Shown here: piece after piece, positions 16,962 through 26,619 of the stretch
Position numbering within the stretch: the stretch's first letter is position 1
Layout of the letters: every line of letters begins with the position of its first letter
Source: Corynebacterium sp.
GTDB lineage: Bacteria > Actinomycetota > Actinomycetes > Mycobacteriales > Mycobacteriaceae
Direction: 5' to 3'
Length of the DNA: 64,000 bases
NCBI GenBank assembly: GCA_030531005.1
Contig: JAUMTW010000004.1
Location: forward strand, 106,917-170,916
Translations under genes and position numbers: made by a program
Notes under the pieces: generated by a model
What the model was told of the DNA's origin: nothing
Seen by the model: the letters and a program-made list of their open reading frames with translations, nothing else
Database searches by the model: none

Positions 16962-17886
16962 CAGAGGTTCCTACCGATGTTGATAGTGCCCACTGATCCG
17001 AACTGTAGGTTGTTGCTGCCAAACTGTTGAAAAATCATGTCGGGCACCTGTGCGGTTTGCTCTGAACATTCTTCTTCACCGACAATTTCTGCCTCGATTG
17101 CTCCCTCATCAATGGCATCTGCATCATCAATTTCGACCTCATCTTTTAACTGCGTGTTATCACAGGACAACCCCTCGTCTGAAGTTTCAGGAGTGGCTAA
17201 TTCTGCGTAACGTTCACATGACGCCTCTGGAAATTCCACACCGAAGGCGGCTTGGTCAAAATTGCGCTGGGCATGGGGTTCCGCTTCCTTATGCCAGCAT
17301 TCAAAGGTTGCACGCCCATCGACATTCTTGGTCCCCCGGAGGCGTAGCACCATGACCTAAGTAAAAGACCTTCAAGACAGATACGTTTGGAGTTCAGAAG
17401 CTCAGCCTTAGTCAGCGGCTCAGCAAGCCTGGTATAGCAAACGACTGCAGAATCTGGGATGGTCTGATCGCGCGAAACCAGCGTTAGCAGGTAGCGAACG
17501 AGCATCGTCCCATGCCTATCGAAATCAAGAAATTTGTCAACAAACTCCTTAGCGCGCCGTAATTCTTGATCAGGAAGGCTGGCAGTCAAGTTGTGGCAGT
17601 CTTGAGCGAACTGGGTTGTCCCGAACTCAATGTAACTTGCCGACGATCCATCGTTTTTACAGTGCTTGAAAGTGCTGGTGCTCTGTTTGAACGTGCTGCC
17701 CTTCATATCGTTGCTGAAACTGGGAAGCACAATCCGGTGCAATCCGACAAGCACCTCTGTTGCATTAAGACCGTCGGACTTTCCACTTAGAGTTGACCGT
17801 TTGCTCTGACGGGGTTTGAGCGCCTCTAGAACGAGCATGAAAAAGGTACCCCCAGTTAGGCGATCATGCTGCTCAACCCCACTCAT
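16961..17886 (-). pseudogene. First gene of the defence operon, frameshifted; C-terminal G-S-N-N-L-Q motif
   Basis: The reading frame starts at ATG 17886 with a perfect AGGAGG. It runs MSGVEQHDRLTGG... through a helical domain (DQELRRAKEFVDKFLDF, VRYLLTLVSRDQTIPDSAVVCYTRLAEPL, SKRICLEGLLL). Near 17358 the sensible frame jumps to one that continues VMVLRLRGTKNVDGRATFECWHKEAEPHAQRNF, then an acidic linker (EVEIDDADAIDEGAIEAEIVGEEE) and the tail IFQQFGSNNLQFGSVGTINIGRNL. One extra base near 17358 would join both frames into about 308 residues. Alternatively two small proteins are made; the second frame has a TAG just before its ATG. The family is unknown to me. The GxNN tail and neighbour genes recall ABC three-component effectors. 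Confidence 0.6.
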
Positions 17887-18166
17887 CGTACCTCCTGACA
17901 AAACTACAAACTCTATAACCTTGTAAACAGGGCATTGGACTGGACGTAGCACCTTGCGAACTTCACGGTTGTAAGTGAAGGCAGGACATATGCCATCGTC
18001 ACTGATTGTGTCCCTACAGTCTAGCTGGTTCCCATCAATTCCTACGAAACCTGTTTAAGGCCGAGAGGGCCGATTACTGGCACGACACCTCGAAAAGCCT
18101 TCGCACAGGCCCTGATCAAGCCTGTTGTCCACCAAACTGTTTTGGGAGACGCGTTCGAGGTAGTTA

Positions 18167-18197
18167 GGGCAGGAACCCCATCGGGTCCTGTCCTTTT
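18167..18197 (+). terminator. Terminator-like hairpin beside the integrase remnant
   Basis: GGGCAGGAACCC, loop CATC, GGGTCCTGTCC, then CTTTTC. One unpaired A interrupts the stem. It lies between the head of the defence operon and the integrase remnant. On the minus strand it could also be part of the operon leader region. Confidence 0.5.
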
Positions 18198-18205
18198 CTG
18201 TACCC

Positions 18206-18427
18206 GAGCATCGCGTTCTTGACCTTGTTGGGGAAGAACGGTGGGCTGCGTTAAAGACTAAGACGTCCCGGCGGGAGATTCCCTTGCCGGTGGCTACGTT
18301 GCAGCGGCTGAGGGAGCATCGTTTGCGGCACAGGTTGTCTGAGGGTAAGCCGATGTTCGTGACCTCGACGGGCAGGATCTGGCAGGCCCCTCATGTCAGT
18401 ACCGCGATGCGGGCGTTTGGGTTCTGA
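18206..18427 (+). pseudogene. Tyrosine-recombinase (phage integrase) remnant
   Basis: In frame from 18206 the translation gives VLDLVGEERWAALKTK, then TSRREIPLPVATLQRLREHR and MFVTSTGRIWQAPHVSTAMRAFGF, ending at TGA 18425-18427. The K-T-x-x-S-R-R-x-I-P-L-P segment followed by LREHR and a F-x-T-x-x-G strand is the middle part of the integrase catalytic domain, just before the missing H-x-x-R and tyrosine motifs. There is no N-terminal arm-binding domain. A weak continuation in another frame (AGLSDAEGGHFR, 18440-18480) may be further debris. It marks the right end of the island. Confidence 0.68.
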
Positions 18428-18636
18428 GGGGGCTGCGGCTAGCGGGGTTGAGTGATGCCGAAGGTGGGCATTTTAGAGCAATAAACTGGGGTTTTGCGAC
18501 TCTTGGGGTATGGCGCTCTGGGCGCTGTTTCGGGTAGTTTTATTCATCCCTAGGTTGATTAAGCACCGTGCCGTTATCAGCAACAGCAAGTAAGTCCAGT
18601 AATGACTACCAGCTATGCTGTCTGGAGCTGTACTTT

Positions 18637-20280
18637 CTAAAACAGCCCGGTGATTTTGGTTCCTTCTACCGCAATCTGGTTGGCCGCTGGCTGCTTGGGC
18701 AATCCCGGCATTGCCATTACATCCCCCGTCATGACCACAATAAAGCCAGCGCCGATGCGTGGTTCCAAGTTACGCACATGCAATGTGTGTCCTTCTGGCG
18801 CTCCTAGTGCTGTGGGGTCGTCGCTGAAGGAATACTGGGTTTTCGAAATGCAAACTGGCAAGGTATCCCAGCCTTGGGCAGCAAGATATGCCAGGTCCTT
18901 TTCTGCCCGGGCAGAAAACTCAACGCGCTCAGCATGGTAGATCTCTTTGGCAATAGTCTCAATCGATGCGCGCAAACCAGCACTCGGATCATACAGGCTG
19001 TGGCTGGCAGTCGTATGTTCCTGGCAGGCTTCCCACACCGTGTTAGCCAGCTCTTGGGCGCCACTACCACCATCGGCCCACACATTAGCAACTTCCAGAC
19101 GCACCCCAAATTCCTTGGCCCAGGTGCGCATCCACGCCACCTGGTCGGGGGTATCCTGCTGGAATAGGTTGAGAGCCACAATAGGTTCGGCACCGAACTT
19201 GCGCACATTAGCGATGTGGCGTTCGAGATTGACGATACCCGCGGAAAGCGCTTCCTCGGTGGGCTCTTTGCTGCCACCATTGAAAGCCAAGGAACGAATG
19301 GTGGCGACAATAACTACGGCAGCAACATCGAGGTCGCCAAAGCGAGCTTTGATATCAAAGAACTTCTCTGCACCAAGGTCCGCACCAAAACCGGCTTCAG
19401 TAACCACAACATCGCCAAGCGATAGAGCTGTACGCGTGGCCATAAGAGAATTGCAGCCGTGCGCAATATTGGCGAAAGGTCCCCCGTGCACAATTGCTGG
19501 GGTGCCACCTAAGGTTTGTACTAAATTCGGCTGCAATGCATCTTTGAGTAATGCCGCCAAAGCCCCCGTTGCCTGTAAATCACTTGCACGTACCGGATTG
19601 CCCTCATATGTTTGGGCGACCACGATGTTACCCAGTCGACGCTGCAGATCTTCCATATCCGTTGCTAAACAGATAATGGCCATGATTTCACTGGCAGCCG
19701 TGATGGTAAACCCAGCCTCCGTAGGCACTCCATGAGCCTTACCACCCAGTCCGGTCACTACATGGCGCAGAGAACGATCGTTCACATCCAAACAACGCTG
19801 CCAAGTAATTTGGCGCGGGTCAATACCCAAATCATTACCTTGGTGAATATGGTTATCCACTAAAGCCGCCAAAGTATTGGTGGCGCTGGTGATAGCGTGA
19901 AAATCTCCGGTAAAGTGCAGGTTGATATCTTCCATGGGCACAACCTGCGAATACCCGCCACCTGCAGCACCGCCCTTAATTCCCATGACAGGCCCTAAGG
20001 ATGGTTCGCGCAGCGCTACCAGAGTATTGTGTCCTGCTAAGGAAAGCCCGTCTGCTAATCCGATCAGCACGGTAGACTTACCTTCGCCTGCTGGAGTCGG
20101 CGACATTCCCGTGACCAACACCAATTTGCCGTGCGCTTTGTGGGCTATTTTGGTGGTATCAATTTTCGCCTTAGTCGTGCCGTAGACAATAAGTGCATTT
20201 TCAGAAATGCCAGCCTTCGCAGCAATGGTATGGATGTCTTCCAAATTGTGGGCCTGGGCAATTTCTACATCGGCTGGCAT
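18637..20280 (-). CDS. fhs: Formate-tetrahydrofolate ligase
   Basis: A 547-residue enzyme that makes 10-formyl-THF from formate, ATP and THF. The start is ATG 20280 (MPADVEIAQAHNLEDIHTIAAKAGI) behind AGGAGA; an upstream in-frame start at 20316 is less likely. The P-loop-like VTGMSPTPAGEGKST lies near residue 60. Further family blocks are REPSLGPVMGIKGGAAGGGYSQVVPMEDINLHFTGD and, near the end, GFIVVMTGDVMAMPGLPKQPAA. Length matches the family (about 555). It is the first backbone gene after the island. Neighbouring metH also uses one-carbon folates, but the genes are not contiguous. Confidence 0.96.
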   Translation of the reverse strand: MPADVEIAQAHNLEDIHTIAAKAGISENALIVYGTTKAKIDTTKIAHKAHGKLVLVTGMSPTPAGEGKSTVLIGLADGLSLAGHNTLVALREPSLGPVMGIKGGAAGGGYSQVVPMEDINLHFTGDFHAITSATNTLAALVDNHIHQGNDLGIDPRQITWQRCLDVNDRSLRHVVTGLGGKAHGVPTEAGFTITAASEIMAIICLATDMEDLQRRLGNIVVAQTYEGNPVRASDLQATGALAALLKDALQPNLVQTLGGTPAIVHGGPFANIAHGCNSLMATRTALSLGDVVVTEAGFGADLGAEKFFDIKARFGDLDVAAVVIVATIRSLAFNGGSKEPTEEALSAGIVNLERHIANVRKFGAEPIVALNLFQQDTPDQVAWMRTWAKEFGVRLEVANVWADGGSGAQELANTVWEACQEHTTASHSLYDPSAGLRASIETIAKEIYHAERVEFSARAEKDLAYLAAQGWDTLPVCISKTQYSFSDDPTALGAPEGHTLHVRNLEPRIGAGFIVVMTGDVMAMPGLPKQPAANQIAVEGTKITGLF

Positions 20281-20456
20281 GCTTTCTCCTATCAACACGG
20301 TATGGGGGACAATCAAGGCTGGTATTTAGCTGCAACGAATCTACTAAGCAGGCTGGGCAAGGCGTTTCTTGGAGGACGCTTTTCCCTGGATGCGATCGGG
20401 GTGAAAAGGCTACAAGAGCGTGATGCTAGTTTTATGACTTCTGCAAGGCAGTAATT

Positions 20457-21302
20457 CTAAAGGCGGGCGATTCGAATTTCCGAAGCCAAAATGGCTTCTG
20501 CTCCCAGGGCAGAGAGTTTATCCATAATCTTATTGGCTTGAGACTGTGGCACCATAGCTCGCACTGCTACCCAACCTTCCCGAGCCAATGGAGAAACTGT
20601 AGGACCAGACAATCCTGGGGTGATGTCCTCAGCTGCGGCTAAGTTTGATCGCTCCACGTTATAGTCGAGCATCAAATAATTCTGGGCATGCAAAATACCG
20701 CGCAGTCGGTTTAAGAAGACCGCAATTTCCGGACTTGCAGCGCGCTGCGGGTTAGCCACCACAATTGCCTCAGAGGTACAGATTGTTTCGCCAAAGGGCG
20801 CTAATCCTTGCTTGCGTAAGGTGCGGCCAGTGGAGACGACATCGGCAATGACATCAGCCACGCCCAATTTGATGGAAATCTCCACCGCCCCTTCCAAGCG
20901 GATCACTTCTGCTTCAATACCACGGGCAGCTAAATCCTGGCGCACTAGGTAGGGATATGAGGTGGCGATACGCTTTCCTTGAAGATCTTCTATCGTTAAG
21001 TTTTGATCTTGGCGCCCGGCATAGCGGAAGGTAGATGATCCGAAGCCCAGCTGCATAACTTCGGTAACTGTCGCGGGGGTATCTGCTGCTAAGTCTCGGC
21101 CGGTGATACCAAGATCTAACTGCCCATTCGCCACGTATAAAGCGATGTCCTTAGGGCGCAAGAAGAAGAACTCAACATTATTTTCACGGTCCAAGACGGT
21201 AAGCATTTTGGACTCACCACGTCCGGCATAGCCGGCTTCGCGCAGGATTTCATTGGCGGATTCTGACAAAGATCCCTTATTCGGGATAGCTACTTTTAAC
21301 AT
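20457..21302 (-). CDS. hisG: ATP phosphoribosyltransferase (long form)
   Basis: The first enzyme of histidine synthesis, 281 residues. The start [20 protein letters not shown], the PRPP-binding region ([19 protein letters not shown]) and the C-terminal regulatory ACT-like domain ([38 protein letters not shown]) are present. It is therefore the long form with histidine feedback control. hisE lies upstream on the same strand but with an unusual 465-base gap; in other corynebacteria I recall the pair being close. Confidence 0.95.
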   Translation of the reverse strand: MLKVAIPNKGSLSESANEILREAGYAGRGESKMLTVLDRENNVEFFFLRPKDIALYVANGQLDLGITGRDLAADTPATVTEVMQLGFGSSTFRYAGRQDQNLTIEDLQGKRIATSYPYLVRQDLAARGIEAEVIRLEGAVEISIKLGVADVIADVVSTGRTLRKQGLAPFGETICTSEAIVVANPQRAASPEIAVFLNRLRGILHAQNYLMLDYNVERSNLAAAEDITPGLSGPTVSPLAREGWVAVRAMVPQSQANKIMDKLSALGAEAILASEIRIARL

Positions 21303-21767
21303 GAACCGTTTCTACCTTCGTTGTGTGCGAGTTATTTTGCCGGGATACATTAGTGATGGCATTTTCTAACACCACCATACAATGGCAGTGTCGCGTATCG
21401 CAGTTTCGTGTCCCAACAGACTGCGAGCTCTCGTGAGCCTACTTAGCGAATTTCTCGGGAAGTGCGGTGCATTCCCCCTGCCGGTCATCAACGCCAACTG
21501 CCAAATCTAAGCAAGCGCTCCATCGAAACCATGTCGTGGTTTCAATGCTTCCATCGGGTAAAAATGGTGTTGCAGAAAATAACAACCTGCACCTATTGAG
21601 ACCTCATGGGTGGGAAATTCTTGGAGAATCCTTCTGGGGTTTTTCCCCGCTAGGTATGAGTAGTTCGCAGCGCACCCAGATACTGCAACGATAGAGCTTG
21701 CGCCGCGCCATCACTTAGGTGGTGTAGTCGTTGCGCCCAGCCCCACAGCTGCAGCACCATGGAGTCG
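21303..21767. other. Gap between hisE and hisG
   Basis: 465 bases with no convincing gene on either strand; the plus-strand frame at 21467-21694 has no ribosome-binding site and no familiar content. The stretch must hold the hisG promoter or leader. I did not see a T-box, a His-rich leader peptide or a strong terminator hairpin. Confidence 0.45.
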
Positions 21768-22031
21768 CTATAAGTACTTGTAAACGTCTTTTAATTGCAG
21801 GCCACGCTTATGCATTACCACCTGCAACCAATACAACAGTTGGGAAATTTCTTCTGCTAACTCATCATCACTTTGATATTCGGCAGCAATCCACACTTCG
21901 CCAGCTTCTTCAATGACTTTTTTCCCTAGGGCATGTACACCTTTATCAAAGGCAGCTACGGTACCGGAGTCGGCTGGGCGATCTGCTAAGCGCTGACCTA
22001 GTTCTTTATACAGTGATTCGAAATCTTTCAC
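21768..22031 (-). CDS. hisE: Phosphoribosyl-ATP pyrophosphatase
   Basis: An 87-residue enzyme for the second step of histidine synthesis, counted from GTG 22031 ([15 protein letters not shown]). The MazG-like motifs are [21 protein letters not shown] and [18 protein letters not shown], with the metal-binding E-E-x-x-E cluster. The C-terminus LKDVYKYL is typical. An upstream ATG (22070) would give 100 residues but overlaps the preceding HAD gene by 26 bases; family length favours the GTG. Confidence 0.92.
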   Translation of the reverse strand: MKDFESLYKELGQRLADRPADSGTVAAFDKGVHALGKKVIEEAGEVWIAAEYQSDDELAEEISQLLYWLQVVMHKRGLQLKDVYKYL

Positions 22032-22044
22032 GGTTGTTAGTATC

Positions 22045-22734
22045 TCACAAACTCTGCCGGAATTGCGCATGCCAGGCGGCTAACTGCTCATAATCTAGGC
22101 CTTGGTAGCTAGGCTCTTCTGCTACATCACGTAATAGGTGTACACCAGCTGGAATTGGGGCATGAGTGTCTTCTGGCACCCCAATAACCACACATCCTGC
22201 GGCCACTGCTGCAGTCATTCCTGCTTCCGAATCCTCAAACACTAGGCAATCAGCCGGTTGCACTCCCAGTTGCTGGGCCGCTAAGCAGTACATATCCGGA
22301 TACGGTTTAGCCTGGGGGACTTCATCCCCACAAATTGTGGTGGCGAAATACTCGAGTCCAATAGTGTTAAAGGCAGGTGCAGCAACATTGCGCTCAGTAT
22401 TGGTACAAATAGCCATTGGAATTGCGTGCGCAGTGATGTCTGTGAGCAATTCGCGTACCCCTGGGAAGAGCGCGAGGCGTTGCTCCATAAGTGTGGCGAC
22501 ATTATCTAACATGTAGGACCGCCATTGCGAAACATCGATCGTGGCAGGGTCGAGTCCGGCATGTTCAGCGCAAATTCGAATGGTATTTTCAACGCTGCCG
22601 CCTACGGTAGCTGCGCGCTGTGCTGATCCAAGACGTCGCCCCATTGCCTCACTCATTGCATAGGTAACTTCGCCCCATAATGGTTCCGAATCAACGAGGG
22701 TTCCATCCATATCCCACAAAACAGCCTTGAGCAC
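22045..22734 (-). CDS. HAD-superfamily phosphatase / phosphoglucomutase-like hydrolase
   Basis: A 229-residue haloacid-dehalogenase hydrolase of the subgroup with a helical cap. It begins with a GTG at 22734 ([20 protein letters not shown]). Motif I is DMDGT, motif II is ICTNT, motif III lies around KPYPDMY and motif IV is [16 protein letters not shown]. It sits directly before hisE, with a 13-base gap to the preferred hisE start. Similar genes next to hisE are common in corynebacteria, but the substrate is unknown; a role as histidinol-phosphate phosphatase is not supported by sequence. Confidence 0.88.
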   Translation of the reverse strand: MLKAVLWDMDGTLVDSEPLWGEVTYAMSEAMGRRLGSAQRAATVGGSVENTIRICAEHAGLDPATIDVSQWRSYMLDNVATLMEQRLALFPGVRELLTDITAHAIPMAICTNTERNVAAPAFNTIGLEYFATTICGDEVPQAKPYPDMYCLAAQQLGVQPADCLVFEDSEAGMTAAVAAGCVVIGVPEDTHAPIPAGVHLLRDVAEEPSYQGLDYEQLAAWHAQFRQSL

Positions 22735-22996
22735 TCTGGATTTTCCTTTCAGCAGTTATGGTAAGCAGCATAATACTGCCTTCACCATAACATTGGTGCG
22801 ACAACTTACGATGTCGGTAGGCTCATTGCCTTCGTCTAATGTGTGCCTTTTAGCGTTGCGTGAAATCCTCAAACGTCCAGGTTATAACCCGCATCCCGAT
22901 TTCATGCGAATGCATTCCTAAACAGCAATGAAGCGGCAAGCACGCAGCAGCCAGAAGGAGCCAGTATCAAGGCCGTGGCGCTTGCTTCTCTAGCCC

Positions 22997-25900
22997 TTAC
23001 ACATTGAAGTACTTCGCCTCGGGGTGATACAACACGAAAGCATCCGTGGATTGTTCCGGATGCAGCTGCAATTCTTCTGAAATCTCTACACCCAAACGCT
23101 GCGCATCGAGTAGTTCGACCAAGGTCACGCGGTCTTCAAGTCCTGGGCAGGAACCATAGCCGAAGGAGTAGCGTGCCCCACGGTAATCGAGTTTGAAGAA
23201 GCGCTCGACATCCGTGGCATCTTCCTCGCCAACAAAATGTCCATTAGGCAGCTTGAGTTCAGCACGAACCCGGGCATGCCAGTACTCCGCTAAGGCCTCG
23301 GTGAGCTGTACCCCTACCCCGTGGATTTCTAAGTAGTCGCGGTAGTTATCCTGGGCAAACAGTTCGTTGGCGTAATCGGCAATGGGATTGCCCATGGTCA
23401 CTAGCTGCATGGGGAATACGTCAACTGTATTCGTCTCTACAGCGAGCTCTTTGCTTCGGATAAAGTCTGCGATGCACAAGAACTTCCCTCGTTGCTGGCG
23501 GGGGAACTCGAAGCGTGCGACTTCCTTGGAGGTAGGATCCGGCTGCTCGAGCAGGATGACCGTATTGCCCTCACTTATTGCGGGAAAATAGCCATAGACC
23601 ACCGCAGCGTGATCCAGGATGCGATCTGCCTTCAACCGGTCCAACCAGTAGCGCAGGCGAGGGCGGCCATCCGTTTCTACGAGGTCTTCGTAGCTAGGTC
23701 CTTGTCCACCACGTGCGGGGTGCAAACCCCAACGGCCCATAAACAGCGCGCGCTCATCGAGCATTGGTAAGTAGTCGGCCACATTAATGCCGCGCACAAT
23801 GCGTGTGCCCCAAAACGGCGGCGTGGCCAAAGGAATTTCTGTGGCTACTGTTGAGCGTTCTGGTACCTCAATTGGTTCTGCCTCTGCCTTGCGCTTGGCA
23901 GCAATTTCTTTGGAGCGTGCCCGCCGGGCTTTACGCTTTTCTAGGGCTTCTTGAATTTGGGGGTCTACGGGCTCATCTAAACGTTTCCCTCGGATTTCTG
24001 CCATAAATTCCTGCATGAGGCGCAAAGACTCGAAGGCGTCTTTCGCATAGTGCACCTGGCCGTCGTAGACCTCCGTAAGATCATCTTCGACATAGGCACG
24101 TGTTAAGGCCGCACCACCTAGGATCACGGGATAATGTGCGGCATTGACCGCATTCATCTCCTGGAGGTTCTCTTTCATGATCACGGTGGATTTCACCAAC
24201 AACCCGGACATGCCGATGGCATCAGCTTTGTGAGTTGCTGCGGCTTCCAGAATATTGGCAATTGGCTGCTTAATGCCGATGTTAACCACGTTGAAGCCAT
24301 TATTCGACAAGATGATGTCCACAAGGTTCTTGCCAATGTCGTGCACGTCGCCCTTTACGGTGGCCAGCACAATGGTGCCCTTGCCGCCGGAATCATCCGC
24401 GGCCTCCATGAACTGCTCTAGATAGCCCACCGCATACTTCATGGTTTCGGCTGCCTGGAGTACGAAAGGCAATTGCATTTGCCCGGAGCCGAAAAGCTCA
24501 CCAACCGTCTTCATGCCATCGAGTAAGTGCTCATTGATGATGTCAAGGGGATCTTTTTGCTCGCGGGCAGCATCTAGGTCGGCTTCAATCCCCTGCTTTT
24601 CGCCATCGATGACGCGTTGGGCAATGCGTTCAAACAGCGGCATAGCGGCCAGCGCCTCTGCGCGGGCATCCTTTGCAGAAGCTGCAGAAACACCTTCGAA
24701 GAGTTGCATAAAGGTTTGCAGCGGATCATAGTCTTCAGTGCGCCGGTCATACACCATATCCAGGGCTACTTCGCGTTGCCGCTCATCAATGCGGTTCATG
24801 GGAAGAATCTTGGAGCTATGTGCAATAGCCGAATCCAGACCTGCCTCGATGCACTCGTGCAGGAACACGGAGTTTAACACCTGGCGTGCTGCCGGATTTA
24901 GGCCGAAGGAGATATTGGAAAGGCCCAAAGTCGTGTGAATTTCGGGATGGCGTGCTTTGAGTTCCCTAATGGCCTCAATGGTAGCGATACCATCACGGCG
25001 CGTTTCTTCCTGCCCCGTGGAGATTGGGAAGGTCAAGCAATCCACGATGATGTCATGCTCGTGTAGACCCCAGGTCCCAGTGATATCGGCAATAAGGCGC
25101 TCAGCAATTTCCACCTTGCGTTCAGTCGTTCTAGCCTGGCCTTCCTCATCAATAGTTAAAGCCACCACAGCAGCACCGTGCTGCGAAACTAAGTGCATAA
25201 TGCGCTGGTAGCGCGAATCGGGGCCATCGCCATCTTCAAAATTCACCGAATTGACCGCACAACGCCCACCTAAGTGCTGCAGACCAGCTTCGATAACTGC
25301 TGGCTCGGTGGAATCGAGCATCACCGGTAGCGTGGAGGCAGTTGCGATCTCGGCTGCCAGGGTGGACATATCGGCAGTGCCATCACGGCCCACATAATCG
25401 ACGCACAGGTCGATAAGGTGTGCCCCATCGCGCGTTTGCTGCTTGGCGATATTGATGCAGGTTTCTACGTCAGCTGCCAGCATGGCTTCGCGGAAAGCTT
25501 TGGAACCATTGGCATTCGTGCGCTCGCCAATGAGCGTAATACCAGCATCTTGGACGAGCGGCACAGCAGAATATAGCGAGCTGAGGGCATCTAGTTTCCG
25601 ATGTGGAGGTACAAAGGGCTGTTCGCGCAGCGGTGAAATTGCTTCATTCAAGACCGCAATGTGCTCTGGGGTGGTACCACAGCACCCACCAACCAGGCGT
25701 AGTCCATAATCTTGGACAAATTGTTCTAAGGCACGAGCAAGGCCATCGGCATGTAAGGGATACACCGCGCCATTCGGCCCCAGCTCCGGCAATCCCGCAT
25801 TCGGCATCACGGAGACTGGGATATCAGCATGCTGGGATAAATAGCGTAGGTGCTCGCTCATCTCATCGGGGCCAGTCGCACAGTTCAACCCGATCATATC

Positions 25901-26596
25901 GATACCTAGCGGCTGCAAGCTGGCAAGGGCAGCACCGATTTCCGAGCCCAGCAACATGGTGCCGGTGGTCTCTACGGTGACATGCACGATGATGGCCACT
26001 GGCTCGAAGCCTTCAGCAAAGGCCGCGCGCACGCCGTGCACTGCAGCTTTTACTTGCAGTAAGTCCTGGGCAGTCTCAATAAGAATGGCATCGACGCCAC
26101 CGCGCAATAAGCCGCGTGCGGCGTGCTGATAGTGATCACGTAAATCAGCAAAACGGGCGTGACCTAAGCTGGGTAACTTAGTGCCGGGGCCCAAAGCGCC
26201 CAGCACAAAGCGCTGTCCGGAGAATTCTTGGGCAACTTCCTTAGCTAATACTGCGCCCCTATAAGCTAATTCCTCGCAGCGTTCGGCGATCTCATAATCG
26301 GCTAAATTCGGCAGATTGCAACCAAACGTATTGGTTTCGACTACATCTGCTCCAGCAGCAAAATAGGCGCGGTGAATATCGCGCACCACATCTGGCCGAG
26401 AAGCATTCAGGATCTCATTGCAACCTTCGTAGCCGAGAAAATCTGCCTCGATATCGAGGTCGAAGCCTTGTAACTGAGTGCCCATGGCACCATCACCAAT
26501 AAGCACACGCTCATAGGCAGCTTGGAGAAAGGGGGATTCCGCCGGGCTGAGGCGGCGGACTGCTTGGGTCGTTAATGCGGAAGTTGTCGTAGTCAT
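22997..26596 (-). CDS. metH: Cobalamin-dependent methionine synthase
   Basis: The full 1199-residue MetH, which transfers the methyl group of methyl-THF to homocysteine through cobalamin. Four modules are visible. First is homocysteine binding with zinc Cys (GLNCATGP, VGGCCGTTPEH). Second is the pterin module (LIGERTNANGSKAFREAM, IDLCVDYVGRDG). Third is the cobalamin module with the base-off ligand motif DVHDIGKNLV and GMSGLLVKSTV. Fourth is the C-terminal reactivation module (RGGQGPSYEDLVETDGRPRLRYWLDRL, RFFKLDYRGARYSFGYGSCPGLEDR). No cobalamin riboswitch is apparent before the start. Together with the mutase genes at 43-47 kb it shows that this organism uses B12. Confidence 0.97.
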   Translation of the reverse strand: MTTTTSALTTQAVRRLSPAESPFLQAAYERVLIGDGAMGTQLQGFDLDIEADFLGYEGCNEILNASRPDVVRDIHRAYFAAGADVVETNTFGCNLPNLADYEIAERCEELAYRGAVLAKEVAQEFSGQRFVLGALGPGTKLPSLGHARFADLRDHYQHAARGLLRGGVDAILIETAQDLLQVKAAVHGVRAAFAEGFEPVAIIVHVTVETTGTMLLGSEIGAALASLQPLGIDMIGLNCATGPDEMSEHLRYLSQHADIPVSVMPNAGLPELGPNGAVYPLHADGLARALEQFVQDYGLRLVGGCCGTTPEHIAVLNEAISPLREQPFVPPHRKLDALSSLYSAVPLVQDAGITLIGERTNANGSKAFREAMLAADVETCINIAKQQTRDGAHLIDLCVDYVGRDGTADMSTLAAEIATASTLPVMLDSTEPAVIEAGLQHLGGRCAVNSVNFEDGDGPDSRYQRIMHLVSQHGAAVVALTIDEEGQARTTERKVEIAERLIADITGTWGLHEHDIIVDCLTFPISTGQEETRRDGIATIEAIRELKARHPEIHTTLGLSNISFGLNPAARQVLNSVFLHECIEAGLDSAIAHSSKILPMNRIDERQREVALDMVYDRRTEDYDPLQTFMQLFEGVSAASAKDARAEALAAMPLFERIAQRVIDGEKQGIEADLDAAREQKDPLDIINEHLLDGMKTVGELFGSGQMQLPFVLQAAETMKYAVGYLEQFMEAADDSGGKGTIVLATVKGDVHDIGKNLVDIILSNNGFNVVNIGIKQPIANILEAAATHKADAIGMSGLLVKSTVIMKENLQEMNAVNAAHYPVILGGAALTRAYVEDDLTEVYDGQVHYAKDAFESLRLMQEFMAEIRGKRLDEPVDPQIQEALEKRKARRARSKEIAAKRKAEAEPIEVPERSTVATEIPLATPPFWGTRIVRGINVADYLPMLDERALFMGRWGLHPARGGQGPSYEDLVETDGRPRLRYWLDRLKADRILDHAAVVYGYFPAISEGNTVILLEQPDPTSKEVARFEFPRQQRGKFLCIADFIRSKELAVETNTVDVFPMQLVTMGNPIADYANELFAQDNYRDYLEIHGVGVQLTEALAEYWHARVRAELKLPNGHFVGEEDATDVERFFKLDYRGARYSFGYGSCPGLEDRVTLVELLDAQRLGVEISEELQLHPEQSTDAFVLYHPEAKYFNV

Positions 26597-26619
26597 TAAC
26601 TAGACAGCTTAGTATGTTT

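Larger units (their letters stand above)
17887..18636. other. Island right border
   Basis: No intact gene. The stretch contains the promoter region for the minus-strand defence operon (start at 17886), a GGCC-based small hairpin near 18059-18074, the hairpin at 18167-18197 and the integrase remnant at 18206-18427. I looked for a tRNA gene or a clear attachment-site duplication and found neither. Confidence 0.5.

Noticed and set aside
18435-18480. Possible H-x-x-R part of the integrase in a second frame
   Set aside because: AGLSDAEGGHFR is only faintly similar; too weak to extend the remnant.
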